Of a stretch of 64,000 nucleotides of DNA, positions 1 to 9,054 are shown in pieces. Positions within the stretch are counted from its first letter, which is position 1; each line of letters begins with the position of its first letter. Made by a program: the position numbers and the translations under genes. Location of the stretch: the NCBI GenBank assembly GCA_963746825.1, contig CAVVCU010000016.1:25872-89871 (forward strand). Direction: 5' to 3'. A model generated the notes under the pieces. The model saw only the letters and a program-made list of their open reading frames with translations, did not search any database and was not told the origin of the DNA. Source of the stretch: JACVRW01 sp963746825 (GTDB taxonomy: Bacteria; Actinomycetota; Thermoleophilia; Solirubrobacterales; Thermoleophilaceae).

Positions 1-1
1 G

Positions 2-802
2 GACCGGCTGACCACCAAGAGCGGCTCGCCCTACCTCGCCGTCGAGCTGCGTGACCGCAGCGGATCGATCCCGGCCCGCGCCTTCCGCCAGGCCGATTTC
101 CTGGCCGGTCAGTTCGAGCGCGGCGACCTGGTGGTCGTGAGCGGACGGGTGGAGCGCTTTCGCGACGAGCTGCAGGTGGACCTGAGCTCGATCCGCCGCG
201 CCGAGGCCGACGCCGACCCGGGATCCTTTTTGCCCACCGCATACCGCGATCTCGAGGAGCTCGACGGCTTCCTCGAGCACCTGTCGCGGGAGGTCTACGA
301 CCCCGACCTGCGTGCGCTGGTCGACGCCTTCTTCGCCGATGAGGGCTTCCGCGCCGAGCTCCGCCGTGCTCCCTGCACCCGAGGCGGGCACCACGCCTAC
401 CTCGGAGGGCTGCTCGAGCACACCGTGGCGGTGGCCACGCTGGCGCTCGAGACCTGCGTGCTCCACCCCCGCCTGAACTCCGACCTCCTGGTCAGCGCCG
501 CGCTGCTCCACGACATCGGCAAGACGCGCGAGTTCGAGCTCGGCGCCGACATCGAGCTCAGCCCGGCCGGCGCGCTGGTCGGCCACGTGGCGCTCGGGCT
601 GGGGCTGATCACCGAGCGGGTCGCCGGGCTCGACGGCTTTCCCGACGACAAGCTCCACGCCGTCTCCCACTGCGTGCTCGCCCACCACGGAGCCGAGTCG
701 CTGCCCGGGCGCCGCTTCCGCTCGGCCGAAGCGCTCGCGCTCTACCGGCTGAACGCGCTCGACGCGGGCGTGAAGGGCGCGCTGGAGCACGGGTTGCAGT
801 AG
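2..802 (+). CDS. YhaM-like OB-fold/HD-domain exoribonuclease, 5' truncated
   Basis: The reading frame is open from base 2, so the start lies outside the window; about 266 residues are visible. The first 65 or so residues form the C-terminal part of an OB fold (GDLVVVSGRVERF). An HD phosphohydrolase domain follows with HHAYLGGLLEHT, the catalytic pair LLHDIGK, and a later AHHG. OB plus HD in this order is typical of the YhaM/CBF1 3'-5' exoribonuclease family, which degrades single-stranded RNA or DNA with a divalent metal. A plain HD nucleotide hydrolase is the alternative. The stop is followed by a structured, gene-free interval. Confidence 0.8.
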   Translation, partial: DRLTTKSGSPYLAVELRDRSGSIPARAFRQADFLAGQFERGDLVVVSGRVERFRDELQVDLSSIRRAEADADPGSFLPTAYRDLEELDGFLEHLSREVYDPDLRALVDAFFADEGFRAELRRAPCTRGGHHAYLGGLLEHTVAVATLALETCVLHPRLNSDLLVSAALLHDIGKTREFELGADIELSPAGALVGHVALGLGLITERVAGLDGFPDDKLHAVSHCVLAHHGAESLPGRRFRSAEALALYRLNALDAGVKGALEHGLQ

Positions 803-1126
803 CCGCGCGAGCTGCCTGCGCGGTGCGAGTTGCCGCGCTGCGGTTCCGGCGCTTTAACGGCAGCAATGAGGGTTAGGTGAGCTGCCGCTAGGCAGGGCCG
901 CTCCGCCGGGCGCTGTCCTGCTTTGCCCGTCGTATAGGGGGTGAAGTCAGGACAGCGGCCTCCGAACCGCGTTACAGCAACGCGACAGAGGCAACACCCC
1001 GGCCGAACCACCCTTTATTGCTGCCGTTCACGACGCCCGGGGCACACCCCCCTGGACGCATGTAGGACCCCGGCACGTCCCCGATCGGTACCAGCCCGCG
1101 CCCGGCCGACCGATTACTGAGCCCGT
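803..1126. other. Gene-free interval of 324 bp with a strongly structured core
   Basis: No convincing coding sequence lies between the exoribonuclease stop and the PAS-protein start. The core (856-1028) is bounded by an exact 12-bp inverted repeat and holds further stems, described separately. The last 98 bp before the downstream start are GC-rich and show no clear ribosome-binding site. Confidence 0.7.
856..1028. ncRNA. Candidate multi-stem structured RNA (or MITE-like element)
   Basis: AACGGCAGCAAT (856-867) pairs exactly with ATTGCTGCCGTT (1017-1028). The stem can extend through AGGGT/ACCCT. Inside are three local hairpins. The first is 882-886 with 891-895. The second is a near-continuous 18-bp stem, 911-928 with 939-957, with one bulged base. 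The third is nested, 958-962 with 988-992 and 968-973 with 979-984. I do not recognise it as a known Rfam family, and the transcribed strand cannot be decided because no T-run follows either end. A small transposable element with terminal inverted repeats is the main alternative, although no target duplication is visible. Confidence 0.5.
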
Positions 1127-4100
1127 ATGTCCCAAGACGCCGCCGCCGCGGATCCCTCCTCCTCGGAGGCAGTCGAAGAGCTGCTCCGCCAGCTCGTCGA
1201 CGCCCGCTTCGTCCTCACCGATCGCGACGGCGCGGTCACGCGCTGGAGCGGCCCGGCCGAGGAGCTCTTCGGCTGGCCCGCCGAGCGCATGGTCGGGCGG
1301 CCGCTCGTGACGACGCTGGGCCTTCCCGACAACCTGCCCGAGGGCGGTGGACAGCTCACGGCGATGGTGCGCTGTCAGGACGGCGAGGAGCTCGAGGTGG
1401 CGATGGGACTCGTGCCGGTGCGCATGAGCCAGAGCCTCGAGTTCAACGGCTTTCTCGAGGCCCTGGAGATCGTCGCGCCGCGCGGCGCTGCCCTGTCGGC
1501 GCTGGGCCGCAGCCACCGCGCGGTGGTGGACTGGATCCAGGCCGCCCTCAACGGAGAGGCCGAGCTCGACGACGACGGCCTGGCCGCGGGCACGATCGTC
1601 GCCTTTCGGCCCCTCCACGAGCCGCCGCCCGAGCCCACGCTCGAGGAGCTCGAGCTTGCCGCCGCGGAGGCGGAGTTCGAGGAGGCCGCTCGGGCCAAGG
1701 AGCGCCTCGCGGACCTCGAACGGGCCGGCGCGGGGCTCGAGTCCGAGCTGACCGACACGCGCCGGGCGCTCGACGAGACGCGCGCGCAGATGGAGAGCCT
1801 GCGCGGCCACGTCGAGCACACCCGCAGCGCCCGCGACGAGCAGGCCCGGGCCGACGGCGAGCGGCTGGAGCGCGAGGCCCAGGAGGCACGCAGCGAGCGC
1901 GAGCGCCTGCGGAGCGAGCTCGACGATATGCGCACGGCCGTCGAGGCCTTCCGCCGCGACGTGGCGGGCGCCCCCCAGGCTCAGGAGCGCCTGCGCGCTC
2001 AGCTGGAGCAGACGCGAGAGAAGCTGAAGGGCCTCGAGGCCGCTCGAGCTCAGGACCACGGCCTCTCCGGCCGGATCGACGAGGTCCACGGCTCGGCTGG
2101 CGAGCTTCGAGAGCGCGCTCTCCGAGGCCCCCCGGGCGGAGAGCATCGAGGAGACTGCTCGCTCGCTGCGCTCGGAACTGGCCGAGGCCCAGGCGCGCGT
2201 GGAGGAGCTCGAGGTGGAGGGTGCCTCCGAGCGCACGCGCCTCGAAGAGGAGCTCGGCGGCACGCGAGCCCGTCTGGAGCACCTCGAGGCCGAGCGGACG
2301 GCGAGCCAGTCGGAGCTGGAGGCCGAGCTGGCCGACACTCGTGCCCGCCTGGATGAGCTGGCCCGCGCCGGGGCCGAGATCGAGGATCGAGCCGGCGCGG
2401 CGGCCGCCGAGAGCGCCGCGCGCGAACGCGAGCGTCTCGAGGGCGAGCTCGAGGCCACGCGCTCGCACATCGAGCGCCTCGAGATCTCGCGCGCGCAGGA
2501 GCGCGAGCAGCTCGAGGGAGACTTGGCCGCCACGCGGACCCGGCTCGACGAGCTGGCCACCGCGCGCAAGCCGGAGGTGGAGCGCCTCGCCGCCGAGCTC
2601 GCCGAAACGCGTGAGCACCTCCAGGAGCAGGAACGCGCGCGCGGCCACGTGCACGGCAAGCTGGAAGCGCTCGAGCAGGCGGCGGCCGAGCGCGAGGCCG
2701 ACGGGGCAAGCGCTCAGGCCGGCCTGGCCACTGGGCTCACCGAAACTCGCGAGGCGGTCGAGGCCCTGCGCGCCCGCATCGAGGCGGCGCAGGTCGAGGC
2801 CGTGGGCGACGAGGAGGCGCGCCTGCTGATCAACGACCTGCGCGAGGAGCTCGCCACCCTTCGCTCGGGCGTGCTCGAGCGGGGCGGCGACGAGGCCCAG
2901 CTACGCGCGCTGGCCGAGCAGGCCCAGTCCTCGGCTGAAGCGGCACAGCGGTCCCAGGCGGCCATCGAGCAACTGGCCGGGCGGGCTGCCGAGGCAGCCG
3001 AGGCCGCCCAAGCGCGTGCGGCGCGGGCCGAGCAGGCCATCGAGGCGGTCGACGCCGGGGCCGAGCGACAGGCGGCCACGTCGTCCGCGACGCGCGAGGA
3101 GCTCGCACAACTCGAAGCCCGCGCCGTCGAGGCTCGCGACGCCGCGAGTGCCACCGTGGCCGCCATCGCATCCGAGGCCGCCCGCGCCCAGGAACTGGTA
3201 CGCGGCACGCTGCTCGAGCTCGACGAGCGCGCGGGCGATCTCCGCGAGTGGCTCGCCGGAGCCGAGACGAGCGCGGACCGGACCGAGGCGGCGAACGAGC
3301 AGGCGAGGCACGCCATTCAGGCCGTGGAAGCGGCTATCGAACGCGCCCGCGAGACCGACGCGCAGCTCGAGACCCACGGTCAGCGCGTCGAGCGCGCCGC
3401 CGGCGCGGCCGCCCAGGAATCCGAACGCGTACAGGCCGTGGCCGCCGCCGTGGAGGAGCACTCCGCGCAGCTCGACGAGCGCGCGTCGTCGATGGAGGCA
3501 CAGGCACGCGAGACGGCAGAGCGGCTGGCGAAGGCCGAGGCACAGGCCCGGGAGGCGGCGCAGCGCTCGGCGGCGCTGGAGGCCCTGGCCGGCCGGGCAG
3601 AGAGCGCAGCCGCCGCAGCGGAGGCCGGAGCCGCCCGCTCGGAGGATTCGGCCGGGATCGCCGCAGAGAGCGCCGCCCGGTCGATCGAGGCCTCGAGCAC
3701 GGCCGAGGGCCACGCCGATCGCGCGCGCGAGTCCGCCGGAGCGGCGGGCCGCCACGCGGGGCGGGCGGGCGAGGGCGCGGCCGCAGCCGAGCGTAACGCC
3801 GGGCGCGCCGCCGAACAGGCGGGCGAGGCCGAGAACCACGTCCGGCGGATGGCCGAGGCGGCCGCGGCCGCCGAGCGTCGCGCCGCCGAGGCCCACGAGG
3901 CCGCCACCAGCGCCGCGCAGGCGGCCGAGCTGGCACGCCGCTCAGCCGAGGAAGCCGGGGCGGAGGCCGAAGCCGTGCGCCGCGCGGCGTATGGGGCCGC
4001 TCAGGGACGAGCGTTCGAGGCACCCGCGCGCCTGACGCCGCTCGACGGCCGGGAGAAGCCCGCGTACGGCAACGGGAAGCCGGGCTCGCGCGACCACCGT

Positions 4101-4478
4101 CCGCTCTTCGCCACGCGCGCCCACGAGCCGAAGCGCAAGCTTCGCCCGGGGTTCGATGACGCCGGACACCCGATGGCCACGATCGAGCTGAACGGTCATT
4201 TCCGCGAGCTCAACCGGGGGTTCTGTGATCTCGTCGGTCATTCGGAGGAGGAGTTCCGCGCCGCGGTCTGGCCGCCGGTGATGGACCGGGCCAACCTGCC
4301 CAAGCACCGCGACCAGATGAAGCAGTTGCTCGAAGGGGATATCGACTCCGCCTCCTTCGACACCAGCTACGTGCACGCTCAGGGACTCCTCGTTCCCCTG
4401 GCCGGCAGCATCACCCTCACCAAACGAGACGGCAGCCCGGATCATTTTCTGCTCGACGTGAACGCGCCGGGCGCCTAG
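1127..4478 (+). CDS. PAS - long Ala/Glu-rich coiled coil - PAS protein, frame broken near 2.1 kb
   Basis: The ATG at 1127 opens a PAS-like domain over residues 15-125 (FVLTDRDGAVTRWSGPAEEL). Several hundred residues of heptad-rich coiled coil follow (repeated LE.EL..TR..L, then Ala-rich). A second PAS domain closes the protein (ATIELNGHFRELNRGFCDL). The N-terminal frame stops being coil-like at about 2095-2130, where the coil continues in another frame. The whole span is one base longer than a multiple of three, consistent with a single inserted base. The intact product would be about 1117 residues with no membrane segment. It looks like a cytoplasmic sensor or scaffold; the partner is unknown. 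It is convergent with the mutarotase gene, with a 4-base overlap. Confidence 0.6.
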
Positions 4479-5413
4479 GTCCCGAGCACCCGCACCCGGA
4501 ACTCGGCCCGGAAGCCCGCGCCGGGCGCGACCACGCGCAGGCCTGCTCCGCTCACGAGGGCGTCAGTCGGCGCGGTCATCGGCTCGAAGCAGATGAGCTC
4601 CTCGGCCGCCGGTGCGTAGACCTGAGCCACGGGATAGCCCTCGCCCAGCTCCAGCTCGATGCGCCGCCCACCCCCCTCCAGCGCGAAGCAGGCGGGCTCG
4701 GCCAGCTCGGTGTAGAGATCGTCGTAGGTGCGCTCGCCCAGCGGCCCGGGCGCGATGTCGGCCGGCTCCTCGCGACCGGAGGGGATGCCGCGCTCGTCGA
4801 GCAGCGCCTGCTTGCGCACCGGCATGGTGACCATCCACTGCGCTCGCGCCACGTCGGGCAGGCGCAGGTAGGGATGCCAGCCGAAGGACACGGGCACCGG
4901 CACGTCACCCGTGGGAGTGAGGGTGGTGGCCACGGTGAGCGTGGCGCCCGCGAGCTCGGCCTCCACCCGAATCTCGTGGGGGAACGGAAAGGCGGCCAGC
5001 AGCTCGGGATGGGCGCCGAAGTCCAGACGCGCGCCTATCGCCGCGTGGTCCTCGGCGACGCTGCAGCGGTCGAGCTCCCACAACGTGGAGGCGGCGAGAA
5101 GCCCGTGGATCGGCAGCCCGCCCGGATCGAGTCGCACCGGCGAGCGCTCCGGATCGAGGACGCCCTCGCGCCCCGCAACCGAGTAGGCACGCGCCGAGAG
5201 CCGATTGGCCCACGGATGCAGGAGCGGAATCCCGAAGCTCGAGCCACGCTCGCGATAGCCGGCGATGCCGGAACGCTGGCCCAGCAGCTCCTGGCCGTGA
5301 TGGAGGAGCGAATAGCCGACCATCCCGGTGCCGGGCGCGAAGCCCGCCCGTAGATCGTGGGCGTGGGAGACCAGGGCGACACCGTCGACCCCGTCGATCT
5401 GCTCGTCGACCAC
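4475..5413 (-). CDS. Aldose 1-epimerase (galactose mutarotase)
   Basis: About 312 residues with the mutarotase beta-sandwich signature: SSFGIPLLHPWANRL near the N terminus, GLPIHGLL with the first catalytic His, and FGWHPYLRLP with the second catalytic His. DDLYTEL follows, and ICFEPMTAPTDAL with the general-base Glu lies near the C terminus. The enzyme interconverts alpha and beta anomers of aldoses in the cytoplasm. Only GTG starts fit the homologous N terminus; I chose the one at 5413, and one at 5428 adds five residues. It diverges from the amidohydrolase gene with 42 bp between starts, so the promoters must be packed together there. Confidence 0.8.
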   Translation of the reverse strand: MVDEQIDGVDGVALVSHAHDLRAGFAPGTGMVGYSLLHHGQELLGQRSGIAGYRERGSSFGIPLLHPWANRLSARAYSVAGREGVLDPERSPVRLDPGGLPIHGLLAASTLWELDRCSVAEDHAAIGARLDFGAHPELLAAFPFPHEIRVEAELAGATLTVATTLTPTGDVPVPVSFGWHPYLRLPDVARAQWMVTMPVRKQALLDERGIPSGREEPADIAPGPLGERTYDDLYTELAEPACFALEGGGRRIELELGEGYPVAQVYAPAAEELICFEPMTAPTDALVSGAGLRVVAPGAGFRAEFRVRVLGT

Positions 5414-5455
5414 CTCGTGAGCGGACACGGCCTGCAAGATAGGGTGCCCCGGCCC

Positions 5456-6613
5456 ATGATCTCGGAGACCCTCTTCATACCGTGGCTCGACGAGCTGCTG
5501 AACGACCTTCCCGGCGCCCAGCTGCTCGACGCGCACACCCACATCGGCCAGAACGACCCGGATGGCTATCGCTGCAGTCGCGAGGAGCTCGTGGGTGTGC
5601 TCGAGCCGATCCACGCGCGCGCCTTCGTCTTTCCCATGCACGAGCCGGACGGCTATCCCGCCGCCAACGACATGGTGCTCGCCGAGGCCGAGGCCACGGA
5701 CGGGCGCCTGTTCGCCTTCTGCCGGCTCGATCCCGCCGACTCGCCCGCGGCCGAGGCCCGGCGCTGCGTGCGAGCCGGCGCGCGCGGAATCAAGCTCCAT
5801 CCGCGCGCGGAGGGCTTCAACCTCGACCATCCCGCGCTGGAGGACGTGTACGCCTTGGCCGACGAGGAGCAGCTGCCGATCCTCTGCCACGCGGGCCGCG
5901 GCATTCCGGCGCTCGGGCGCCACTCGCTCGAGGTATGCGCGCGCTATCCCAACCTGCGCCTGATCCTCGCGCACGCGGGGATCTCCGACCTGGCCTGGAT
6001 ATGGCGGGACGCGCCCGCTCATCCCAACCTGTTCTTCGACACGGCGTGGTGGTCGCCCACCGATCTCCAGGCTCTCCTGGCGGTGGTCCGGCCCGGCCAG
6101 ATCCTGATGGCCAGCGACGCCCCGTACGCGACCCCGACCCTGGGCGCGATATTGGACCTCCGCCACGGCCTGCAGCTGGGCCTCGAGCCGGACGCGCTGC
6201 GCAGCATCCTCGGCGAGCAGGCGCTGCGGCTGGTGGAGCGCGAGACGCCGCTCGACCTCGGCCCGCCGCCCGGGGGCGACTCGATACCCCGCGATCCGCT
6301 GCTCGAGCGCGTGTACGCGTCCCTGATGGTCGCCGTGGGGCAGATGTTCCACGGCATCGACCCGCAGGAGATGCTGGCGCTGGCCCGGCTGGCCTGCGAC
6401 GTCGACGACGAGACTCCCCAGGCCGCGGTCTGCGAGGCGGTGCTGGCCGTTCTCGACGCGCGCGAGGCCTACGAGGGCGGATCCGACGGGCGGCCGGAGC
6501 GCTTTGCCCCCGGCGTACACCTGATCGTGCTCGCGGCCGCGCTTGCCCGCACGCCGGACGTGAGGTTGCCGGAGCAGCCCGGCCTGCTCACGGACGCGCC
6601 TGGCGTCAGCTGA
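5456..6613 (+). CDS. Amidohydrolase-family TIM-barrel metal-dependent hydrolase
   Basis: 385 residues with the Amidohydro_2 pattern: metal-binding LLDAHTHIG near the N terminus, then GIKLHPR, PILCHAGRG, LILAHAG and MASDAPY. The ATG at 5456 places the HTH motif about 26 residues in, as expected. Family members hydrolyse C-N bonds or decarboxylate small acids, and the substrate cannot be read from sequence. A C-terminal extension of about 120 residues (after ERETPLDLG) carries no motif I know. The stop overlaps the end of the convergent STAS gene by 8 bases. Confidence 0.75.
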   Translation: MISETLFIPWLDELLNDLPGAQLLDAHTHIGQNDPDGYRCSREELVGVLEPIHARAFVFPMHEPDGYPAANDMVLAEAEATDGRLFAFCRLDPADSPAAEARRCVRAGARGIKLHPRAEGFNLDHPALEDVYALADEEQLPILCHAGRGIPALGRHSLEVCARYPNLRLILAHAGISDLAWIWRDAPAHPNLFFDTAWWSPTDLQALLAVVRPGQILMASDAPYATPTLGAILDLRHGLQLGLEPDALRSILGEQALRLVERETPLDLGPPPGGDSIPRDPLLERVYASLMVAVGQMFHGIDPQEMLALARLACDVDDETPQAAVCEAVLAVLDAREAYEGGSDGRPERFAPGVHLIVLAAALARTPDVRLPEQPGLLTDAPGVS

Positions 6614-6938
6614 TCGCTGCGGCGTCGTCCACCATCTCGAGGCGCTCCTCGAGGCGGGTGATGGTGAACACGCGCTGAACGGGATCGGGCCCGCGCACCA
6701 CGACCATGCGGCGGCCCTCCCCCCGAGCGCGCTCGTCCGCGGTGACGATGCAACGCAGCCCGGTGGAGTCCAGGAAGGTCAAACGGGACAGGTCGATCAC
6801 GACCGTTGCCGGCGACGATTGCTCCACACGCTGAAGCTCCTCCTGGACCTTTACGACCGTCGACAGGTCGAGCTCGCCCACCAGCTCGACGTGAACCAAT
6901 CCGTCACGGTCCTGGGTCGTGACCTCGAGGATCTCCAC
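6606..6938 (-). CDS. STAS-domain anti-sigma factor antagonist
   Basis: A 110-residue single STAS domain (VHVELVGELDLSTV) with the phosphorylatable serine in FLDSTGLRCIV. Such proteins bind and titrate an anti-sigma kinase of the RsbW/SpoIIAB type when unphosphorylated, releasing a sigma factor. No kinase or sigma gene is adjacent, so it is an orphan partner here. It is separated by 10 bases from the downstream end of the TauE pair and may be co-transcribed with it. Confidence 0.85.
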   Translation of the reverse strand: MEILEVTTQDRDGLVHVELVGELDLSTVVKVQEELQRVEQSSPATVVIDLSRLTFLDSTGLRCIVTADERARGEGRRMVVVRGPDPVQRVFTITRLEERLEMVDDAAAIS

Positions 6939-6948
6939 AGGCCCGAAC

Positions 6949-7323
6949 CTAGCGCAGACCCGCCTTCTTGGCGAGTTGCCAGGCGAACAGCAACTGCACG
7001 GCGGCGAAGGACAGCTCGAGGGCCCGCTCGGGCACCGCGTTGGCCACCACCACCCCGACCACCACCCCCACCGGCGACAGCACGCCGACGATCAGGCCGT
7101 CCTTGAGCCGGAGGTTGCCGTAGCCGTGCTGCCGCCAGGTGCCGACCAACGAAACGAGCACGATCGCGACCAGCGAGGTGGCCTCCGCGCCGAGCTGCGT
7201 GAGATCGGCGAACACCACCAGGGCGGGCACGAACAGGACCCCGCCGCCCACGCCGACCAGGCCGCCGGCCATCCCGGCGGCGAAGCCCAGAGCGAGGAGG
7301 CCGGTCCAGTCGAGTGCGTCCAT
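6949..7323 (-). CDS. Half-size TauE/SafE-family membrane exporter subunit (second of pair)
   Basis: A 124-residue hydrophobic protein with the TauE/SafE motif GGLVGVGGGVLFVPALV, followed by three further predicted helices. TauE/SafE permeases usually are about 250 residues and carry this half twice, whereas here each half is its own gene. The ATG lies two bases after the stop of the partner gene, so the two are surely co-translated and probably heterodimerise. Family substrates are sulfite, sulfoacetate or other organosulfur anions. The actual substrate is unknown. Confidence 0.75.
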   Translation of the reverse strand: MDALDWTGLLALGFAAGMAGGLVGVGGGVLFVPALVVFADLTQLGAEATSLVAIVLVSLVGTWRQHGYGNLRLKDGLIVGVLSPVGVVVGVVVANAVPERALELSFAAVQLLFAWQLAKKAGLR

Positions 7324-7325
7324 GC

Positions 7326-7700
7326 CTAGAAGACCAGGACCGCGGCCGAAGCCAGCAGGAGAACGATGAACGCGAGCGCGACCGAGCGCTCGGAGATGCG
7401 CTGCTGCAGGGCCGTGCCGGCCAGGACACCGGCCACCGCGGGGATGCCGATGAGAAGCCCCTTGGCCAGGTCGACGTTGCCGTAGAAGGCCTGCGCGATC
7501 GCGGCCAGCACTCCGATCACGATGATCGCGGCGAGCGAGGTGCCCGTGGCCTCCTTCTGCCCGTACCCCAGCCAGAGCACCAGTAGGGGGACGATGATCG
7601 TGCCGCCCCCCACCCCGAACAGGCCGCTGAAGGCCCCGGCCCCGGTGGCGATCACCGCCAACCGCAGGAACCTCGGTGCCCGTGACGACATCGCGGGCAT
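7326..7700 (-). CDS. Half-size TauE/SafE-family membrane exporter subunit (first of pair)
   Basis: A 124-residue protein with FSGLFGVGGGTIIVPLLVL, the same glycine-rich half-repeat motif as its neighbour, and four predicted helices. The start may be the ATG at 7700 or the one at 7691 (MSSRAPRF). It is divergent from otsB with only 10 bp between starts, so promoter elements must lie inside one of the coding regions. It is the first cistron of a likely TauE-TauE-STAS transcript. Confidence 0.75.
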   Translation of the reverse strand: MPAMSSRAPRFLRLAVIATGAGAFSGLFGVGGGTIIVPLLVLWLGYGQKEATGTSLAAIIVIGVLAAIAQAFYGNVDLAKGLLIGIPAVAGVLAGTALQQRISERSVALAFIVLLLASAAVLVF

Positions 7701-7710
7701 ACTACGGCGG

Positions 7711-8496
7711 GTGCAGGCCCTTCAGCCGCTGCTGGCCGACCCCGAGCGCGCGGGAATCCTCTGCGACGTCGACGGCGTCCTCGCTCCGATCGTGCGCCGC
7801 GCCGACGAGGCGCGCGTGAGCCAGGAGACGTCCCTGCTGCTGAGCCGCCTCGCGCGCCGCTACGGGTTGGTGGCGTGCATCTCGGGCCGCTCGGCGGCCG
7901 ACGCGCGCCGCCTCGTCGGCGTGGGCGGCATCGCCTACGCCGGCTCGCACGGAGCGGAGCTGCTCGAGCCCGGTGCCGCGCGGCCGCGCTGGAACGAGGC
8001 GTTCAAGAGCCACGAGGAGCAGGTGAAGCGCTTCTCCGCCGAGCGCGACACTCCCGCCCTGCGCAAGCTGCGGGCGCGGATCGAGGACAAGGGGCCGATC
8101 GTCGCCTTTCATTGGCGCGACGTGCCCGACGAGGAAGCGGCACAGCGGCATATCGAGGGCATCGCGGCCGAGGCCGAGGCGGAGGGGCTGACCGTGCACT
8201 GGGCCAAGAAGGTGCTCGAGGTGCGCCCGCCCGTGCACGTCGACAAGGGCCAGGCGGTGCGCGAGCTTGTGGAGCTGAGCGCCGTGCGCGCGAGCCTCTT
8301 CGCCGGCGACGACACCACCGACCTCGACGCCTTCGACGCCCTCGACGCGCTGGTCGCGGAGAAGGCGCTCGACGACGCCGTGCGCGTGGGCGTCGAATCC
8401 GACGAGGGCCCGCCGGCCATCGTCGAGCGAGCCGATCTGGTTGTCGACGGGGTCGACGGCTTTCGCGACGTGCTGGTGGCGCTGGCCGAGGCGTGA
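7711..8496 (+). CDS. otsB: Trehalose-6-phosphate phosphatase
   Basis: 261 residues of the HAD superfamily. Motif I is ILCDVDGVLAPI with the nucleophile Asp, followed by ACISGRSAADARRLVG, GSHGAELL, and motif IV FAGDDTTDLDAFDAL. The C-terminal pattern matches OtsB, which releases trehalose from its 6-phosphate in the cytoplasm. The GTG at 7711 fits the family N terminus. No otsA lies in this window. Its stop overlaps the next start (GTGA), so the membrane protein downstream is translationally coupled. Confidence 0.88.
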   Translation: MQALQPLLADPERAGILCDVDGVLAPIVRRADEARVSQETSLLLSRLARRYGLVACISGRSAADARRLVGVGGIAYAGSHGAELLEPGAARPRWNEAFKSHEEQVKRFSAERDTPALRKLRARIEDKGPIVAFHWRDVPDEEAAQRHIEGIAAEAEAEGLTVHWAKKVLEVRPPVHVDKGQAVRELVELSAVRASLFAGDDTTDLDAFDALDALVAEKALDDAVRVGVESDEGPPAIVERADLVVDGVDGFRDVLVALAEA

Positions 8497-9005
8497 GGTT
8501 TCGCGACCTCCTGCGCGTGTCGGTCGTGCTGTTCGGCGGAGCGGCGACCGCTCTGGCCCTGGTGTCGGTGGTCGGTGCCGCCCGCGCGGACACCAACACG
8601 CTCGTCTACGTGGCCGCCATCTGGTGGTGCCTGGCCACCCTGGCCGGCCTGTGGCTGGGGCGGCGGCTCGACACCACCACCGCGATCGCGGGCCTACTCG
8701 CCGACGCGCGGCAGACGAACACCCTGCCCGAGATCGAGCCCGGAACGGTGCTCTTCAACCGGCTGTGGCCGCTCGTCGTGCTGGCTCTGGCCTCCGCGGT
8801 GGCCGGTTTCTTCTTTCCTCAGGTGCCCGCCGTGGCCACCGGCTACTGCCTGCTGGTGGCGCTCCTGTGGCGCAAGCAGTCGCGCGCGGTCGAGGCCATC
8901 GAGGGCCGCGACGGGGTCGAGTTCTGGCTCGACAAGACCTCGCCCTTCGGCGGGCCCCAGTTGCTGCGCCTGCCCGGGCTGCGCAAGATCGCGCCGGAGC
9001 AGTAA
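8493..9005 (+). CDS. Small membrane protein of unknown function coupled to otsB
   Basis: 170 residues starting at a GTG that overlaps the otsB stop by four bases. Three or four hydrophobic segments are visible (VSVVLFGGAATALALVSVVG, VYVAAIWWCLATLAGLWLG, LWPLVVLALASAVAGFFFP). A cytoplasmic C-terminal tail reads GVEFWLDKTSPFGGPQLLRL. I recognise no family. The overlap suggests joint expression with trehalose phosphatase, but no functional link is proven. Confidence 0.7.
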   Translation: MRFRDLLRVSVVLFGGAATALALVSVVGAARADTNTLVYVAAIWWCLATLAGLWLGRRLDTTTAIAGLLADARQTNTLPEIEPGTVLFNRLWPLVVLALASAVAGFFFPQVPAVATGYCLLVALLWRKQSRAVEAIEGRDGVEFWLDKTSPFGGPQLLRLPGLRKIAPEQ

Positions 9006-9011
9006 CCGCAG

Positions 9012-9031
9012 CCGGGGGCTCGCGCCCCCGG
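9012..9031. terminator. Hairpin between convergent genes
   Basis: CCGGGGGC pairs with GCCCCCGG around a TCGC loop, between the stop of the upstream membrane-protein gene and the stop of polX on the other strand. It has no T-run, as is common in high-GC actinobacteria, so it could serve as a bidirectional terminator. Confidence 0.55.
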
Positions 9032-9054
9032 ACCCCCGCTGATTCCTGGCCGGC

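Noticed and set aside
1028..2659. Long minus-strand open frame opposite the PAS/coiled-coil gene
   Set aside because: It has no domain, is Arg/Ser/Ala-rich, and mirrors the codon bias of the plus-strand coil; it is a high-GC antisense shadow.
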